Source of the DNA: Burkholderia sp. S171
Lineage (GTDB): Bacteria; Pseudomonadota; Gammaproteobacteria; Burkholderiales; Burkholderiaceae
Assembly: GCF_009766085.1 (NCBI RefSeq)
Contig: NZ_LMUF01000030.1
Coordinates: 559,632-623,631 of the forward strand
Length of the DNA: 64,000 nt
Direction: 5' to 3'
The notes under the pieces were generated by a model, which had not been told where the DNA came from, did no database searches, and worked only from the letters and a program-made list of their open reading frames with translations. Positions 29,546-38,861 of this stretch are shown one piece after another; positions within the stretch are counted from its first letter, which is position 1, and each line of letters opens with the position of its first letter. The translations under genes and the position numbers were made by a program.

Positions 29546-30127
29546 TCACTTCCCGACGACAGTAGCCGACTGGATCACGACGTTCGTTTGCGGCACATCG
29601 CCCATCGGGCCGCGCGTGGTAGTCGGCGTGCCTTCGATCTTCTTCACTACGTCCATGCCCGCGACCACCTTGCCGAACACGGCATAACCGTTGCCGTCGC
29701 CGTTGGGGTAATCGAGGCCGGTGTTATCGACCGTGTTGATGAAGAACTGCGAGGTTGCCGAATCCGGATCGCTCGTGCGGGCCATCGCGAGCGTGCCGGT
29801 CGCATTCTTCAGGCCGTTCTTGCTTTCGAGCGGGATGGGCGCGCGCGTGGGCTTCTCAGCAAAGCTCGTCGTGTAGCCGCCGCCCTGAATCATGAAGCCC
29901 GGAATCACGCGATGAAAAATCGTGCCGTTGTACTGGCCTGACTTTACATAGTCCAGGAAGTTGGCGACGCTTTTCGGCGCCTTCTCAGGATACAACTCAA
30001 CCTTGATGTCGCCTTGTGAAGTCTTGAGCAGCACGGTCGGGTGAGCAGCAGTCTGCGACGACTGAGCGAAGGCGGGCGCCTGGGCAATGAGTGCAGCGCT
30101 GCCGAGCGCCAACAACAAACTTTTCAT
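29546..30127 (-). CDS. ppiA: Periplasmic cyclophilin-type peptidyl-prolyl isomerase
   Basis: This 193-residue paralogue of the neighbouring PpiB carries a signal peptide ([21 protein letters not shown], cleavage after AFA), so it acts in the periplasm. The cyclophilin core is intact: [27 protein letters not shown] and [20 protein letters not shown]. The ATG at 30125-30127 was preferred to the TTG two codons upstream because the GAGG site is at a usable distance and the signal peptide starts normally. The 193-base gap before ppiB shows an 11-base direct repeat but no gene. Confidence 0.93.
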   Translation of the reverse strand: MKSLLLALGSAALIAQAPAFAQSSQTAAHPTVLLKTSQGDIKVELYPEKAPKSVANFLDYVKSGQYNGTIFHRVIPGFMIQGGGYTTSFAEKPTRAPIPLESKNGLKNATGTLAMARTSDPDSATSQFFINTVDNTGLDYPNGDGNGYAVFGKVVAGMDVVKKIEGTPTTTRGPMGDVPQTNVVIQSATVVGK

Positions 30128-30233
30128 GAGCAATCGATCCTCTGGTTGGAGCAGCTACGGGTGAAGACTTGTCGAACGTTCACACATTTCGATGCGTGGC
30201 TGTCTGAACGTTCGATCCTGCCGGATTATCGGA

Positions 30234-31079
30234 TTATGGATTCGTGGGCGCGAAATAAGGCGTGGTGGAGAGCGGCACGCTGGGTCCGGCGAACGGCGAG
30301 TAAAGCGGCGATGACATGTCGTAGGACGTAGTGCCTGACGAGGTGCCCGACGTACTACTCGACGCCGGCGCGGTCCAGTCGTTAGACGTTGCACTCGACG
30401 AAGACGCCGCGGACGACGATGACGCCGCCACCGGCGCCGAAGCGCCCGATACGTGCGAGGCACCCGACGCGGCCGCCGCAGCAGCAGCTTCCGGACGACG
30501 TCGTGGCGGCGGCGAGACGATCTTCTGAATGTCGCCCACGCGCTGCGCCGTCAACGGACTCTTCGACCCAAGCCCCTGCGCCCGTTTATACGATTCGCTC
30601 GCGAGCCGCAGATAAAGATCGCCAAGATTTTCGTATGCCAACGCGTAACTCGGATTCGCCTTCGTCGCGGTTTCGAGCGCGACGCGTGCTTCATCGTAGC
30701 GGCCCTTCTTGGCGTAGAGCGCGGCAAGATTGTTATACGGCTCAGGCAGTTCCGGATAGGCTTGCGTAAGCTCGGTGAACGCAGCGATGGCTTCGTCGTC
30801 CCGGTTCAAACGCGCGAGTACGGTCGCACGCTTGAACTTGGCCTGCACGTCGCGCGGGTTGGTCTTCAGGCGTGCGTCGAGCTGCGCGAGCGCGCTTGGC
30901 CATTGCTTCTGCGAAATAGCCAGGTCGATAGCCGGCGTGTCGTCCGCGGTAGCGGTGGAGACTTGTGCAAGCGCCGGCGTAACCGCCAAAAACGCTGCGC
31001 CAAGGCCGAATGTGACGGTTGCAAGGGCGGTCGCCGCTAGCTTGGCAACGCTTGATGCGCGGCCGCTTGAAGGTTTCAT
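30234..31079 (-). CDS. Exported tetratricopeptide-repeat protein with Ser/Ala-rich tail
   Basis: This 281-residue protein has an N-terminal signal peptide ending near TPALAQV, so it is exported. Residues about 45-160 form three or four TPR units (e.g. ALAQLDARLKTNPRDVQAKF, AFTELTQAYPELPEPYNNLA, AYENLGDLYLRLA). From about residue 185 the chain is low-complexity: Arg/Pro (PPPRRRPEA), then Ala/Ser runs, then Ser/Thr/Gly/Tyr. It probably scaffolds protein interactions in the periplasm; no partner can be named. ATG 31079 was chosen because the signal peptide follows (MKPSSGRASSVAKL). Confidence 0.82.
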   Translation of the reverse strand: MKPSSGRASSVAKLAATALATVTFGLGAAFLAVTPALAQVSTATADDTPAIDLAISQKQWPSALAQLDARLKTNPRDVQAKFKRATVLARLNRDDEAIAAFTELTQAYPELPEPYNNLAALYAKKGRYDEARVALETATKANPSYALAYENLGDLYLRLASESYKRAQGLGSKSPLTAQRVGDIQKIVSPPPRRRPEAAAAAAASGASHVSGASAPVAASSSSAASSSSATSNDWTAPASSSTSGTSSGTTSYDMSSPLYSPFAGPSVPLSTTPYFAPTNP

Positions 31080-31536
31080 AGGCTCTGGTCTGGATGTTAT
31101 ACTCCGACCCATTCTAACAAAACGTCTGCAACGTTCCGCTGAACGTCCAGACAGTCTTTACGCCACTCGCGGCCGCCCCCGTTTTGATCGCAGCGTGACC
31201 GTCATGTTTCTCGTGATGGCGCGCACGGTTCCCAGCGCTTCAAGTCCGAAGCCGGGCCGGGTCAAACATGTTGAACGTGCTGGAACTTGCTGGAACGTGT
31301 CACATCGCTGATGTTCGCGTCGACATCGTTCTTGTTGCTGGTTCAATTGTCGTTCTCGATGTTGCTCTTGTTTCACGGCTACCTGTAGCATGGGTCGCAG
31401 CAGTGCAGAAAGCACCGTTGTCACCGTTCATATTGGCAGCCAGAAACGAATGCGAACGAGCGCGGACATGCAGCACGCCGTCACAACATTGGCCAGCAGT
31501 CGAAATACGGATGTCCCGGCCCACGCACCATCGCTT
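31080..31536. other. Intergenic region between divergent TPR gene and cysS
   Basis: These 457 bases hold both promoters. A GAACGTGCTG/GAACTTGCTG/GAACGTGTCA tandem of 10-base units lies at 31273-31302. The frame of cysS stays open through part of the region, but similarity to CysS begins only at 31537. No T-box or other riboswitch pattern is apparent. Confidence 0.35.
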
Positions 31537-32952
31537 ATGAACTCATTGCGCATCTACAACACGCTCGCGCGTGACAAGCAACCTTTTGTGCCGCTCCGTG
31601 CCGGAGAAGTGCGCATGTATGTTTGCGGAATCACGGTGTATGACTATTGTCATGTCGGGCACGCACGCATGATGATCGTGTTCGATATTGTCCAGCGCTG
31701 GCTTCGCACGCTCGGATACAACGTGACTTATGTGCGCAACATCACAGACATCGACGACAAGATCATTCGCCGCGCGGTGGAAAACGGTGAATCGATCAAG
31801 GCGCTGACGGGACGATTCATCCAGGCCATGTATGACGACCTCGATGCGCTCGGCGTGGCCCGTCCTGATCTCGAACCCCGTGCGACCGATTTCGTTCCGC
31901 AGATGCTGGGCATGATCCAGACGCTCGTGCAGAACGGTTACGCGTATCAAGGGAAAGACGGCGATGTGAACTATGCGGTGCGCAAGTTCGAGGGCTACGG
32001 CAAGCTGTCGGGCAAGTCGATTGAAGACCTGCGCGCGGGCGAACGTGTGGCGGCAAACGACGCCAAACAAGATCCGCTCGACTTCGTATTATGGAAGCGC
32101 GCGAAGGAAGGGGAGCCGCCGGACACGGGCTGGGACTCGGCATGGGGACGCGGCCGGCCGGGCTGGCATATCGAATGTTCAGCCATGGGATGCACCTTGC
32201 TGGGCGATCGCTTCGACATTCACGGTGGCGGCCAGGACCTGCAGTTTCCGCACCATGAGAATGAAATTGCGCAGAGCGAGGCCGCAACGGGCGTTCAGTT
32301 CGTGAACTACTGGATGCATAACGGCTTCGTGCAGATCGACAGCGAAAAGATGTCGAAGTCGCTGGGCAACTTCTTTACCATCCGCGAAGTCCTCGAAAAA
32401 TTCGATGCGGAAGTCGTGCGCTTTTTTATTGCAAGGGCACACTATCGTTCGCCGCTCAATTACAGCGACGTTCATATAGACGACGCACGTGGGGCGCTCA
32501 CGCGTTTGTACACAGCGTTGAAAGACGTGACGCCGGATGTCGCGCCGCTTGACTGGAACGAAGCGCATGCGCAACGTTTTCGCGCGGCGATGAACGACGA
32601 TTTCAACACGCCGGTTGCGATCGCCGTGTTGTTTGAATTGGCGAGTGAAGTGAATCGCTCGCAGGACACCGTGCTAGCACGTCAATTGAAGGAACTGGCC
32701 GCTCTGCTCGGATTGTTGCAACGTGAGCCGCGTGCGTTTCTTCAGGACACACCGCGTAGTCGCGATAGTGCTGGCCAAGAGGGTGCAGAAAACCTCACGC
32801 CTGCCGATATAGACATGAAGATCGCCGCTCGCGTTGCTGCGAAGCAGGCAAAGAACTATGCCGAAGCAGACCGGATTCGCGCCGAATTGCTCGAAGCCGG
32901 GATTGCACTTGAAGACAAACCGGGTGGGTTGACCGAATGGCGTCGCAGCTAA
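31537..32952 (+). CDS. cysS: Cysteine--tRNA ligase
   Basis: This 471-residue class I synthetase charges tRNA-Cys. The zinc site Cys in [17 protein letters not shown] is merged with the HIGH-type signature, the second zinc ligands are in [10 protein letters not shown] and the HHENE segment, and the KMSKS loop reads [10 protein letters not shown]. The start at ATG 31537 ([17 protein letters not shown]) matches the family; the open frame from 31390 is leader. The C-terminal anticodon-binding domain ends GLTEWRR as expected. Confidence 0.96.
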   Translation: MNSLRIYNTLARDKQPFVPLRAGEVRMYVCGITVYDYCHVGHARMMIVFDIVQRWLRTLGYNVTYVRNITDIDDKIIRRAVENGESIKALTGRFIQAMYDDLDALGVARPDLEPRATDFVPQMLGMIQTLVQNGYAYQGKDGDVNYAVRKFEGYGKLSGKSIEDLRAGERVAANDAKQDPLDFVLWKRAKEGEPPDTGWDSAWGRGRPGWHIECSAMGCTLLGDRFDIHGGGQDLQFPHHENEIAQSEAATGVQFVNYWMHNGFVQIDSEKMSKSLGNFFTIREVLEKFDAEVVRFFIARAHYRSPLNYSDVHIDDARGALTRLYTALKDVTPDVAPLDWNEAHAQRFRAAMNDDFNTPVAIAVLFELASEVNRSQDTVLARQLKELAALLGLLQREPRAFLQDTPRSRDSAGQEGAENLTPADIDMKIAARVAAKQAKNYAEADRIRAELLEAGIALEDKPGGLTEWRRS

Positions 32953-32993
32953 GCGCCTCTCGTTCCCTTTGATCGACTCGCCAGGTAGGAGGC

Positions 32994-34121
32994 ATGATGG
33001 CAACGGCCAGAAAGGCGCCGGCTAAACGAGCCGCGTCCGGTAGTATCGCAGCGCCCGCGAGCAAGGTCGCGCGGCGTGCGCAGGTGAAAACGTCGAAGGT
33101 GTCGACGCCCGAGGCGAAGCTCGCCAACGGTGCTGGCCACGACGGAGAGCGCAAGACGGTATCGAAGAAACGTGCGGTCAATGGCGTGGTCCATGACGGC
33201 GTCGCTAAAACCGTCGCTAAAACCGTCGCTAAAACGAACGGTCTCGTTCGCGCGCGCAAGTCAGTGCGGGCAACCGCGCCTTCAGGGTCCGCGAAAGTGT
33301 CGGCCAAGGTGTCATCGAAGAAGGTGATCGGCGACACCAACGGCGTGCTCGACGTAAAAGCCGATGAGACCGACGTCAGCCGCGACGCAACGCAGGCGCT
33401 CGTGCGCGCTCCGCAGACCGACGGCGAGATTGTCCGCAAGTCGCGTGCGATCACGGCCGAGAAAACCGTGCCGGTGCAGACGCCCGGTTTGTCGGCGGAA
33501 GCGGCTCGCCCCGAGTATTGGGACAAGGCGTGCGCCGACCTCGTCAAGCGCGACCGTATCCTAAAGAAACTGATTCCGAAGTTCGGCCCGGTGCATTTGA
33601 TCAATCGCGACGATCCGTTCACCACGCTTGCCCGTTCGGTGGTCGGCCAGCAAATTTCCGTGACGGCGGCTCAGGCTATCTGGAAGCGTGTGGAGGGGGC
33701 GTGCCCAACGCTCGCGCCGCAGCAGTTCATCAAGGTGGGACCGGTGAAGTTGCAGTCGTGCGGGTTATCGAAGCGGAAGTCCGAATATATCCTCGATGTC
33801 GCACAGCATTTCGTTTCGGGTGCGCTGCACGTGGATAGCTGGACATCAATGGAAGATGAAGCTGTGATCGCGGAGTTGACGCAGATTCGCGGCATCGGCC
33901 GGTGGACGGCGGAAATGTTCCTGATCTTCAACTTGTCGCGCCCGGACGTCCTGCCGCTCGATGATCTCGGCTTGATCCAGGCCATCAGCGTCAACTATTT
34001 CAGCGGCGAACCCGTGACGCGCAGCGAAGCGCGTGAAGTCGCGGCGAACTGGGAGCCGTGGCGCACCGTTGCGACCTGGTACATGTGGCGCAGCCTTTAT
34101 CCCGTCCCCGCCGATCACTAA
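32994..34121 (+). CDS. DNA-3-methyladenine glycosylase (HhH-GPD) with a Lys/Ala-rich N-terminal tail
   Basis: The C-terminal 200 residues are an AlkA-type HhH-GPD glycosylase that removes alkylated bases: DPFTTLARSVVGQQISVTAA, the helix-hairpin-helix IRGIGRWTAEMFLIF and the catalytic Asp in VLPLDDLGLIQA. The first 170 residues are unusual: rich in Lys, Ala, Val and Ser (RKAPAKRAASGSIAAPASKV), including the repeat KTVAKTVAKTVAKT, and resemble a histone H1-type tail. This stretch is probably disordered and DNA-binding. A downstream start would remove it, but the frame has a ribosome-binding site (GTAGGAGG) right before ATG 32994. The catalytic part alone is the usual family length. Confidence 0.9.
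   Translation: MMATARKAPAKRAASGSIAAPASKVARRAQVKTSKVSTPEAKLANGAGHDGERKTVSKKRAVNGVVHDGVAKTVAKTVAKTNGLVRARKSVRATAPSGSAKVSAKVSSKKVIGDTNGVLDVKADETDVSRDATQALVRAPQTDGEIVRKSRAITAEKTVPVQTPGLSAEAARPEYWDKACADLVKRDRILKKLIPKFGPVHLINRDDPFTTLARSVVGQQISVTAAQAIWKRVEGACPTLAPQQFIKVGPVKLQSCGLSKRKSEYILDVAQHFVSGALHVDSWTSMEDEAVIAELTQIRGIGRWTAEMFLIFNLSRPDVLPLDDLGLIQAISVNYFSGEPVTRSEAREVAANWEPWRTVATWYMWRSLYPVPADH
33205..33238 (+). repeat. Triplicated 12-base repeat inside the glycosylase tail
   Basis: The unit GTCGCTAAAACC occurs three times in a row with one end change, encoding VAKT three times. It lies in frame, so copy number could vary without breaking the gene. Confidence 0.8.
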
Positions 34122-34140
34122 AATTCTCCGATCGCAGGGT

Positions 34141-34192
34141 CGGGTCGCAGTCGGCGGACTATTGATATCTTATAATCAATAGCTGCGACCCG
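34141..34192 (+). promoter_or_regulatory. Nested dyad with a -10 hexamer upstream of accA
   Basis: An outer 10-bp perfect inverted repeat (CGGGTCGCAG 34141-34150, CTGCGACCCG 34183-34192) encloses an inner one (ATTGAT 34161-34166, ATCAAT 34175-34180). TATAAT at 34171-34176 overlaps the inner dyad and is 77 bases before the accA ATG. It may be a regulated promoter or an RNA hairpin that also ends the glycosylase transcript. Confidence 0.55.
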
Positions 34193-34253
34193 AAATGTAG
34201 TGAGGCCGGCGCGGTTAGAATACGCGCTGCCCGATGCTTTAGGATTCGAACAT

Positions 34254-35225
34254 ATGAAGACCACGTTTCTGGATTTCGAACAGCCGATCGCTGAACTCGA
34301 AGCGAAGATCGAAGAATTGCGCTTCGTTCAGGACGATTCCGCTGTCGATATTTCGGAAGAAATCGAGCGGCTGTCGAAGAAGAGCCAGCAACTCACCAAA
34401 GATCTCTATGCCAACCTGACCCCTTGGCAGGTTTCGCAGATCGCGCGCCATCCGCAGCGCCCGTATACGCTCGACTATGTGAACGAGCTTTTCACCGACT
34501 TCCACGAACTCCATGGCGACCGCTCTTATGCGGACGATCTGGCTATTGTCGGCGGTCTGGCGCGATTCAACGGCCAGCCCTGCATGGTGATCGGCCAGCA
34601 GAAGGGCCGCGACACGAAAGAGCGCGCAGCGCGCAATTTCGGCATGCCGCGCCCGGAGGGGTATCGGAAGGCTGAGCGGCTCATGCGGCTGGCAGAGAAA
34701 TTCGGCTTGCCGATTTTTACGTTCATCGATACCCCCGGCGCGTATCCCGGTATTGGGGCAGAGGAGCGTGGGCAGTCGGAAGCAATCGGTCGTAATCTGT
34801 ATGTGATGGCTGAACTGAAAACGCCGATTGTGGCGACCATCATCGGCGAAGGTGGTTCTGGCGGTGCGCTGGCTATTGCCGTTGCTGACAGCGTGCTGAT
34901 GCTGCAATTCTCAACCTATTCGGTGATTTCGCCCGAGGGCTGTGCGTCCATTTTGTGGAAAAGCGCGGCGAAGGCGCCCGAAGCGGCCGAAGCGCTGGGT
35001 TTGACGGCTCATCGGCTGAAGGCGTTGGGATTGATCGACAAGATCGTCAACGAGCCGCTGGGCGGCGCGCATCGCGATCCGAAAGGCATGGCTGCATTGT
35101 TGCGCCGTGCATTGGCGGATACATTGCGCCAGTTCCACGGCATGAATGCGCTCGACGTTCGTGCGCGCCGCTTCGACAAGCTGATGGCGTACGGCAAGTT
35201 CAAGGAAAACCTGCCGGGTGCGTGA
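34254..35225 (+). CDS. accA: Acetyl-CoA carboxylase, carboxyltransferase subunit alpha
   Basis: This 323-residue subunit joins AccD to transfer CO2 from carboxybiotin to acetyl-CoA, the committed step of fatty acid synthesis. Motifs: [20 protein letters not shown] at the N-terminus, [44 protein letters not shown] and [15 protein letters not shown]. The start at ATG 34254 matches the family. TilS follows about 100 bases downstream, the accA-tilS order known from E. coli. FabI, a later enzyme of the pathway, is encoded at 44-45 kb. Confidence 0.97.
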   Translation: MKTTFLDFEQPIAELEAKIEELRFVQDDSAVDISEEIERLSKKSQQLTKDLYANLTPWQVSQIARHPQRPYTLDYVNELFTDFHELHGDRSYADDLAIVGGLARFNGQPCMVIGQQKGRDTKERAARNFGMPRPEGYRKAERLMRLAEKFGLPIFTFIDTPGAYPGIGAEERGQSEAIGRNLYVMAELKTPIVATIIGEGGSGGALAIAVADSVLMLQFSTYSVISPEGCASILWKSAAKAPEAAEALGLTAHRLKALGLIDKIVNEPLGGAHRDPKGMAALLRRALADTLRQFHGMNALDVRARRFDKLMAYGKFKENLPGA

Positions 35226-35260
35226 AGCTTGAGCGCGGCGCTCATGGTTCCCTCTGTGCA

Positions 35261-35290
35261 GGCCACCTTCAAGGTGCCTCGAAGGTGGCC
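35261..35290 (+). repeat. Inverted and direct repeat in the accA-tilS gap
   Basis: GGCCACCTTC (35261-35270) and GAAGGTGGCC (35281-35290) form a 10-bp stem with a 10-base loop, and the unit CTCGAAGGTG repeats on the right. There is no T run; it may attenuate transcription or protect the accA mRNA end. Confidence 0.55.
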
Positions 35291-35329
35291 TCGAAGGTGC
35301 CATGAAGGCAACTTAACAAGCCGACCCCT

Positions 35330-36769
35330 GTGACATCCTCCGACATTGACACTCCCGCCAGCCGCCTCGTGATCGATGCGGTGCGCGCGGCGTTCGCCGA
35401 TGTGCCCGGCTCTCCTCAACCCACCATCGCCATTGCGCTCAGCGGCGGTCTCGACTCGACTGCGCTGCTCGATGCCGCAGTTCGATGCGCGGGGTCATCG
35501 CGCGTGATCGCGCTGCATATCCATCACGGCTTGAGTCCGAACGCCGATGCCTGGGCCGCGCATTGTCACGCGTTCGCGCAAACGTTAGGCGTCAGGTTCG
35601 CGTCGCGTCAGGTCGACGTGGTACGCGAAGGCGGCGAGAGCCTGGAAGCGGCGGCGCGTGACGCGCGTTATCGCGCACTCGACGCGCTCTGCGACGAGCA
35701 GGGCGCAAGCGCCCTTTGGCTCGCGCATCACGCCGACGACCAGGCGGAAACCGTGCTGCTGCAATTGCTGCGCGGCGCGGGCGTGGCCGGGCTCGCCGCC
35801 ATGGCGCCGCAACGCGCCGACGGTGCCTCCACGCCGCGCGTGCGGCCGTTATTGCATCTGTTGCGTGCACAACTCGAGCACTACGCGCATGAGCGCGATC
35901 TGCGCTGGATCGATGACGAATCCAACGCCGATACCCGCTATGCCCGCAATGCGCTGCGTCATGACGTGCTACCGGCGCTCGCTGTGCATTTCCCGGGTTT
36001 CCGCGATGCGCTTGCGCGGACCGCGTCGCATGCGGCATCGGCGCAAAGGTTGCTCGATGAACTCGCGCGCATCGATATGACCTCGGCTCAAAGTGACGAA
36101 GAAGGCGCGCTGGCCTTGTCAGCGGTACTCGCTTTCGACGATGAACGCGCGATCAACCTGCTGCGTTACTGGATGCGCTCGCTCGGGCTGCTGGCAGCAT
36201 CGGCGGCGCGTATTGGCGAGGTGTTGCGGCAATTGCGCGACGCTGCGGTTTCCCGGGACGGTCACGCGTTGCGCATCGATCACGCCGGGTTTTGCTTGCG
36301 GGCATATCGCGATTCGATCTTCTGGGAAAAGGGCGATAGCGCGGATCCCGCTGATCTCGACGATGGCGCAAATCCCGCGCGTATGGCGAGCGTGCTGAAC
36401 TGGAACGGCGAAAGTATCTGGCGCTTGCCGCATTGGCGGGGGACGTTCGTGTTCAAATCGGCGGCACGGGGCGATGAAGACGCGGTGTCCGAAGCCACGC
36501 TGCGCGCCGCGCCGCTTTGCGCACGGTCGCGTGCGGGCGGTGAGCGCTTGTATTTGAGTGCGGATGGCCCCGGCAGGACCCTGAAAAACCTGTTTCAGGA
36601 GCGCGGTGTGCCGGGCTGGAAACGCGATGTCCCGCTGGTGTTTCTCGGTGAAACCTTGCTGTTCGTGCCGTCCATTGGCGTCAATCGTGCCTGCGCCGAA
36701 GTAAGCGGCGATGGCCACGCGCTTGGCTATAGGCGGATCGAGTGGCAACCGGACCTGGTTATCGCGTGA
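35330..36769 (+). CDS. tilS: tRNA(Ile)-lysidine synthase
   Basis: This 479-residue N-type ATP pyrophosphatase converts C34 of tRNA-Ile(CAU) to lysidine, which makes it read AUA. The PP-loop is IALSGGLDSTALLDA, followed by HIHHGLSPNADAW, LAHHADDQAETVLLQLLRG and the C-terminal tRNA-binding domain with SADGPGRTLKNLFQERGVPG. The start is GTG at 35330, the first possible start after accA that gives the family N-terminus. The gene follows accA closely, as in E. coli. Confidence 0.93.
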   Translation: MTSSDIDTPASRLVIDAVRAAFADVPGSPQPTIAIALSGGLDSTALLDAAVRCAGSSRVIALHIHHGLSPNADAWAAHCHAFAQTLGVRFASRQVDVVREGGESLEAAARDARYRALDALCDEQGASALWLAHHADDQAETVLLQLLRGAGVAGLAAMAPQRADGASTPRVRPLLHLLRAQLEHYAHERDLRWIDDESNADTRYARNALRHDVLPALAVHFPGFRDALARTASHAASAQRLLDELARIDMTSAQSDEEGALALSAVLAFDDERAINLLRYWMRSLGLLAASAARIGEVLRQLRDAAVSRDGHALRIDHAGFCLRAYRDSIFWEKGDSADPADLDDGANPARMASVLNWNGESIWRLPHWRGTFVFKSAARGDEDAVSEATLRAAPLCARSRAGGERLYLSADGPGRTLKNLFQERGVPGWKRDVPLVFLGETLLFVPSIGVNRACAEVSGDGHALGYRRIEWQPDLVIA

Positions 36770-37235
36770 ACGGCTAGCTGGTGCGCTTACGCGCGGCATT
36801 TGCAGAGTTCCAGCCTTGCAGAAACTCAATCTGCCCCGTTTTTTAGTGGTTCATAGGCCGCAACAAATCCGGTCAATTTTTCTTGAGAACGGCCTGTAAA
36901 CGGCCCGCAAACGCGTCGAATCGCCCGCGCAGGCTTGTGTTTTAGCCCTTGATCGGGTACGTTTACCGGTTTCCCGCAACGCTTTTCAAGCAGCTTTTCC
37001 GTCCAGAAGACGCGTTTTTAGCAGCCAGAATTGCATTTTGCGCGCGAGCCAACCTTGCGCGTGCGGCTACCGCGCTTCGTCGTCACGCTTAAGTCGTCGA
37101 TCGCACCGATCCAGGGCGTTGCTTGTGTTTCCTCAAGCCGGCTTCTGATGCAATACGTGAAACACGTGCAGTCATGCAGTACGCGGCGCATCAAACGGTG
37201 CGCCAGCGCGGCTTTTCCTCCTGTTCAAAACGACA
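36770..37235. other. Long intergenic region before aspartokinase
   Basis: These 466 bases carry no supportable gene. A 12-base near-direct repeat (ACGGCCTGTAAACGGCCCGCAAACG) lies at about 36889-36913. I looked for a lysine riboswitch because the next gene is aspartokinase and saw no such fold pattern. The promoter of aspartokinase is presumably here but I cannot place it. Confidence 0.35.
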
Positions 37236-38486
37236 ATGGCACTCATCGTACATAAATACGGCGGCACTTCGATGGGCTCCGTCGAGCGCATCAAGAACGT
37301 CGCCAAGCGCGTCGCGAAATGGCACAGAGCCGGCCACAAGATGGTCGTCGTCCCGTCGGCCATGTCCGGCGAAACGAACCGCCTGCTCGGCCTCGCGCGC
37401 GAAATCACCGCAAATCCTGACCCGCGCGAACTCGACATGATCGCGTCCACCGGCGAGCAAGTCAGCGTCGGCCTGCTCGCGATTGCGTTGCAGGCGGAAG
37501 GGCTGGAAGCGGTCAGCTATGCCGGCTGGCAAGTGCCGATCAAGACCGACAGTGCGTTCACGAAAGCACGCATCAGCGACATCGACGGCACGCGTGTGCT
37601 CGCCGATCTCGACGCAGGCAAGGTCGTGGTGGTCACGGGCTTCCAGGGCGTCGATCCGGACGGGCATATTGCCACGCTGGGACGCGGTGGTTCGGACACG
37701 TCGGCGGTCGCGATTGCGGCGGCGTTGAAAGCCGATGAATGCCTGATCTATACGGACGTTGACGGTGTCTACACCACGGACCCGCGCGTGGTCGAAGAAG
37801 CGCGCAGACTGGATCGCGTGACGTTCGAAGAGATGCTGGAAATGGCGAGCCTCGGGTCGAAGGTGCTGCAGATCCGTTCGGTGGAATTCGCCGGTAAATA
37901 TCAGGTCAAGACGCGCGTGTTGTCGAGCCTGACGGACCCGTTGATTCCGCTCGAAACCGAAATGCGCTCGGGCACCCTGATTACTTTTGAAGAAGACGAG
38001 ACCATGGAAAAAGCTGTTATCTCGGGCATCGCATTTCAGCGCGACGAAGCGCGCATTGCCGTGATGGGCGTGCCCGACAAGCCGGGCATTGCGTATCAGA
38101 TCCTCGGACCGGTGGCCGATGCGAATATCGACATCGACATGATCATCCAGAACACGAGCGTGGACGGTAAGACCGACTTCACGTTCACGGTGGGCCGCGG
38201 CGATTACACGCATGCCATGGAGATCCTCTCGAATCAAGTGAAGGACCACGTGAAGGCCGAACAGGTGCGTGGCGATCCGAAGGTGTCGAAGGTGTCCGTG
38301 GTTGGCGTGGGCATGCGCTCGCATGTGGGTATTGCGAGCACGATGTTCCGTACGCTGGCGGAGGAGGGCATCAATATCCAGATGATCTCGACATCGGAGA
38401 TCAAGATCTCGGTGCTTATCGACGAAAAATATACCGAGCTTGCGGTGCGCGCGCTGCATAAGGTGTTCGAACTCGATCGAGGCTGA
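37236..38486 (+). CDS. Aspartate kinase
   Basis: This 416-residue monofunctional aspartokinase phosphorylates aspartate for lysine, threonine and methionine synthesis. Kinase motifs: VHKYGGTSMGSVERI, FQGVDPDGHIATLGRGGSDT and DVDGVYTTDPR. Two C-terminal ACT domains (about residues 265-345 and 345-410) provide feedback control; the loop MEKAVISGIAFQRDEARIAV opens the first. The layout matches LysC of the alpha2beta2 type, and an internal in-frame ATG just before MEKAVIS could give a separate regulatory subunit, as known in Bacillus and Corynebacterium. DapA, the next enzyme, is elsewhere in the window. Confidence 0.96.
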   Translation: MALIVHKYGGTSMGSVERIKNVAKRVAKWHRAGHKMVVVPSAMSGETNRLLGLAREITANPDPRELDMIASTGEQVSVGLLAIALQAEGLEAVSYAGWQVPIKTDSAFTKARISDIDGTRVLADLDAGKVVVVTGFQGVDPDGHIATLGRGGSDTSAVAIAAALKADECLIYTDVDGVYTTDPRVVEEARRLDRVTFEEMLEMASLGSKVLQIRSVEFAGKYQVKTRVLSSLTDPLIPLETEMRSGTLITFEEDETMEKAVISGIAFQRDEARIAVMGVPDKPGIAYQILGPVADANIDIDMIIQNTSVDGKTDFTFTVGRGDYTHAMEILSNQVKDHVKAEQVRGDPKVSKVSVVGVGMRSHVGIASTMFRTLAEEGINIQMISTSEIKISVLIDEKYTELAVRALHKVFELDRG

Positions 38487-38618
38487 AGGACAGCCGGGGA
38501 AGGTGTGGGTGTGACAGCGTGCCGCGCGTTTCTTGGCGGTAGTTGAAACAAGCCACTTGATAACGTGCAAAGCGCTGTTCGATGCAATTCACGAGATGAA
38601 AAATTTTGTCTCATGAAA

Positions 38619-38647
38619 TTGACCCGCAGCGGCTAACCCGCTATCAT
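38619..38647 (+). promoter_or_regulatory. Promoter of tRNA-Ser
   Basis: TTGACC (38619-38624) and TATCAT (38642-38647) are spaced by 17 bases. The predicted start, about 38654, gives a leader of 35 bases before the tRNA. Confidence 0.7.
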
Positions 38648-38688
38648 TCTGGCTTCGTCGCGCTGACTCCCGCGTGACAGAAAGTGCA

Positions 38689-38782
38689 GGAGACGTGGCC
38701 GAGAGGTTGAAGGTACTCCCCTGCTAAGGGAGCATCTGGGCTAAAACCTGGATCGAGGGTTCGAATCCCTCCGTCTCCGCCA
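38689..38782 (+). tRNA. tRNA-Ser (anticodon GCT)
   Basis: The gene folds as a class II tRNA with a long variable arm. The acceptor arms ggagacg and cgtctcc pair, the anticodon loop reads CTGCTAA (GCT, reading AGC/AGU), the T arm has GGTTCGAATCC, and CCA is encoded at the end. A promoter precedes it and a terminator follows directly. tRNA-Ser genes are common integration sites, and the region to its right is the most accessory-like of the window. Confidence 0.97.
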
Positions 38783-38793
38783 GAAGAATGCAA

Positions 38794-38826
38794 AGCCCCG
38801 TAGGTCTAACGACTTACGGGGTTTTT
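38794..38826 (+). terminator. Intrinsic terminator after tRNA-Ser
   Basis: CCCCGTA and TACGGGG, with a few extra pairs, close a loop of about 12 bases and are followed by five T. It lies 12 bases beyond the tRNA. Confidence 0.9.
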
Positions 38827-38861
38827 GTTATTTTGGGTGAATTAAATGATGGCGGCGAGCG

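Noticed and set aside
33205..33238. CRISPR-like repeat
   Set aside because: The three 12-base copies are contiguous without spacers and lie in frame inside the glycosylase gene.
36770..37235. Lysine riboswitch before aspartokinase
   Set aside because: No conserved five-way-junction pattern or matching terminator is visible by eye; beta-proteobacteria generally do not use it.
37191..38570. 459-codon minus-strand frame over aspartokinase
   Set aside because: It mirrors the aspartokinase gene and runs past both its ends without any recognisable motif.
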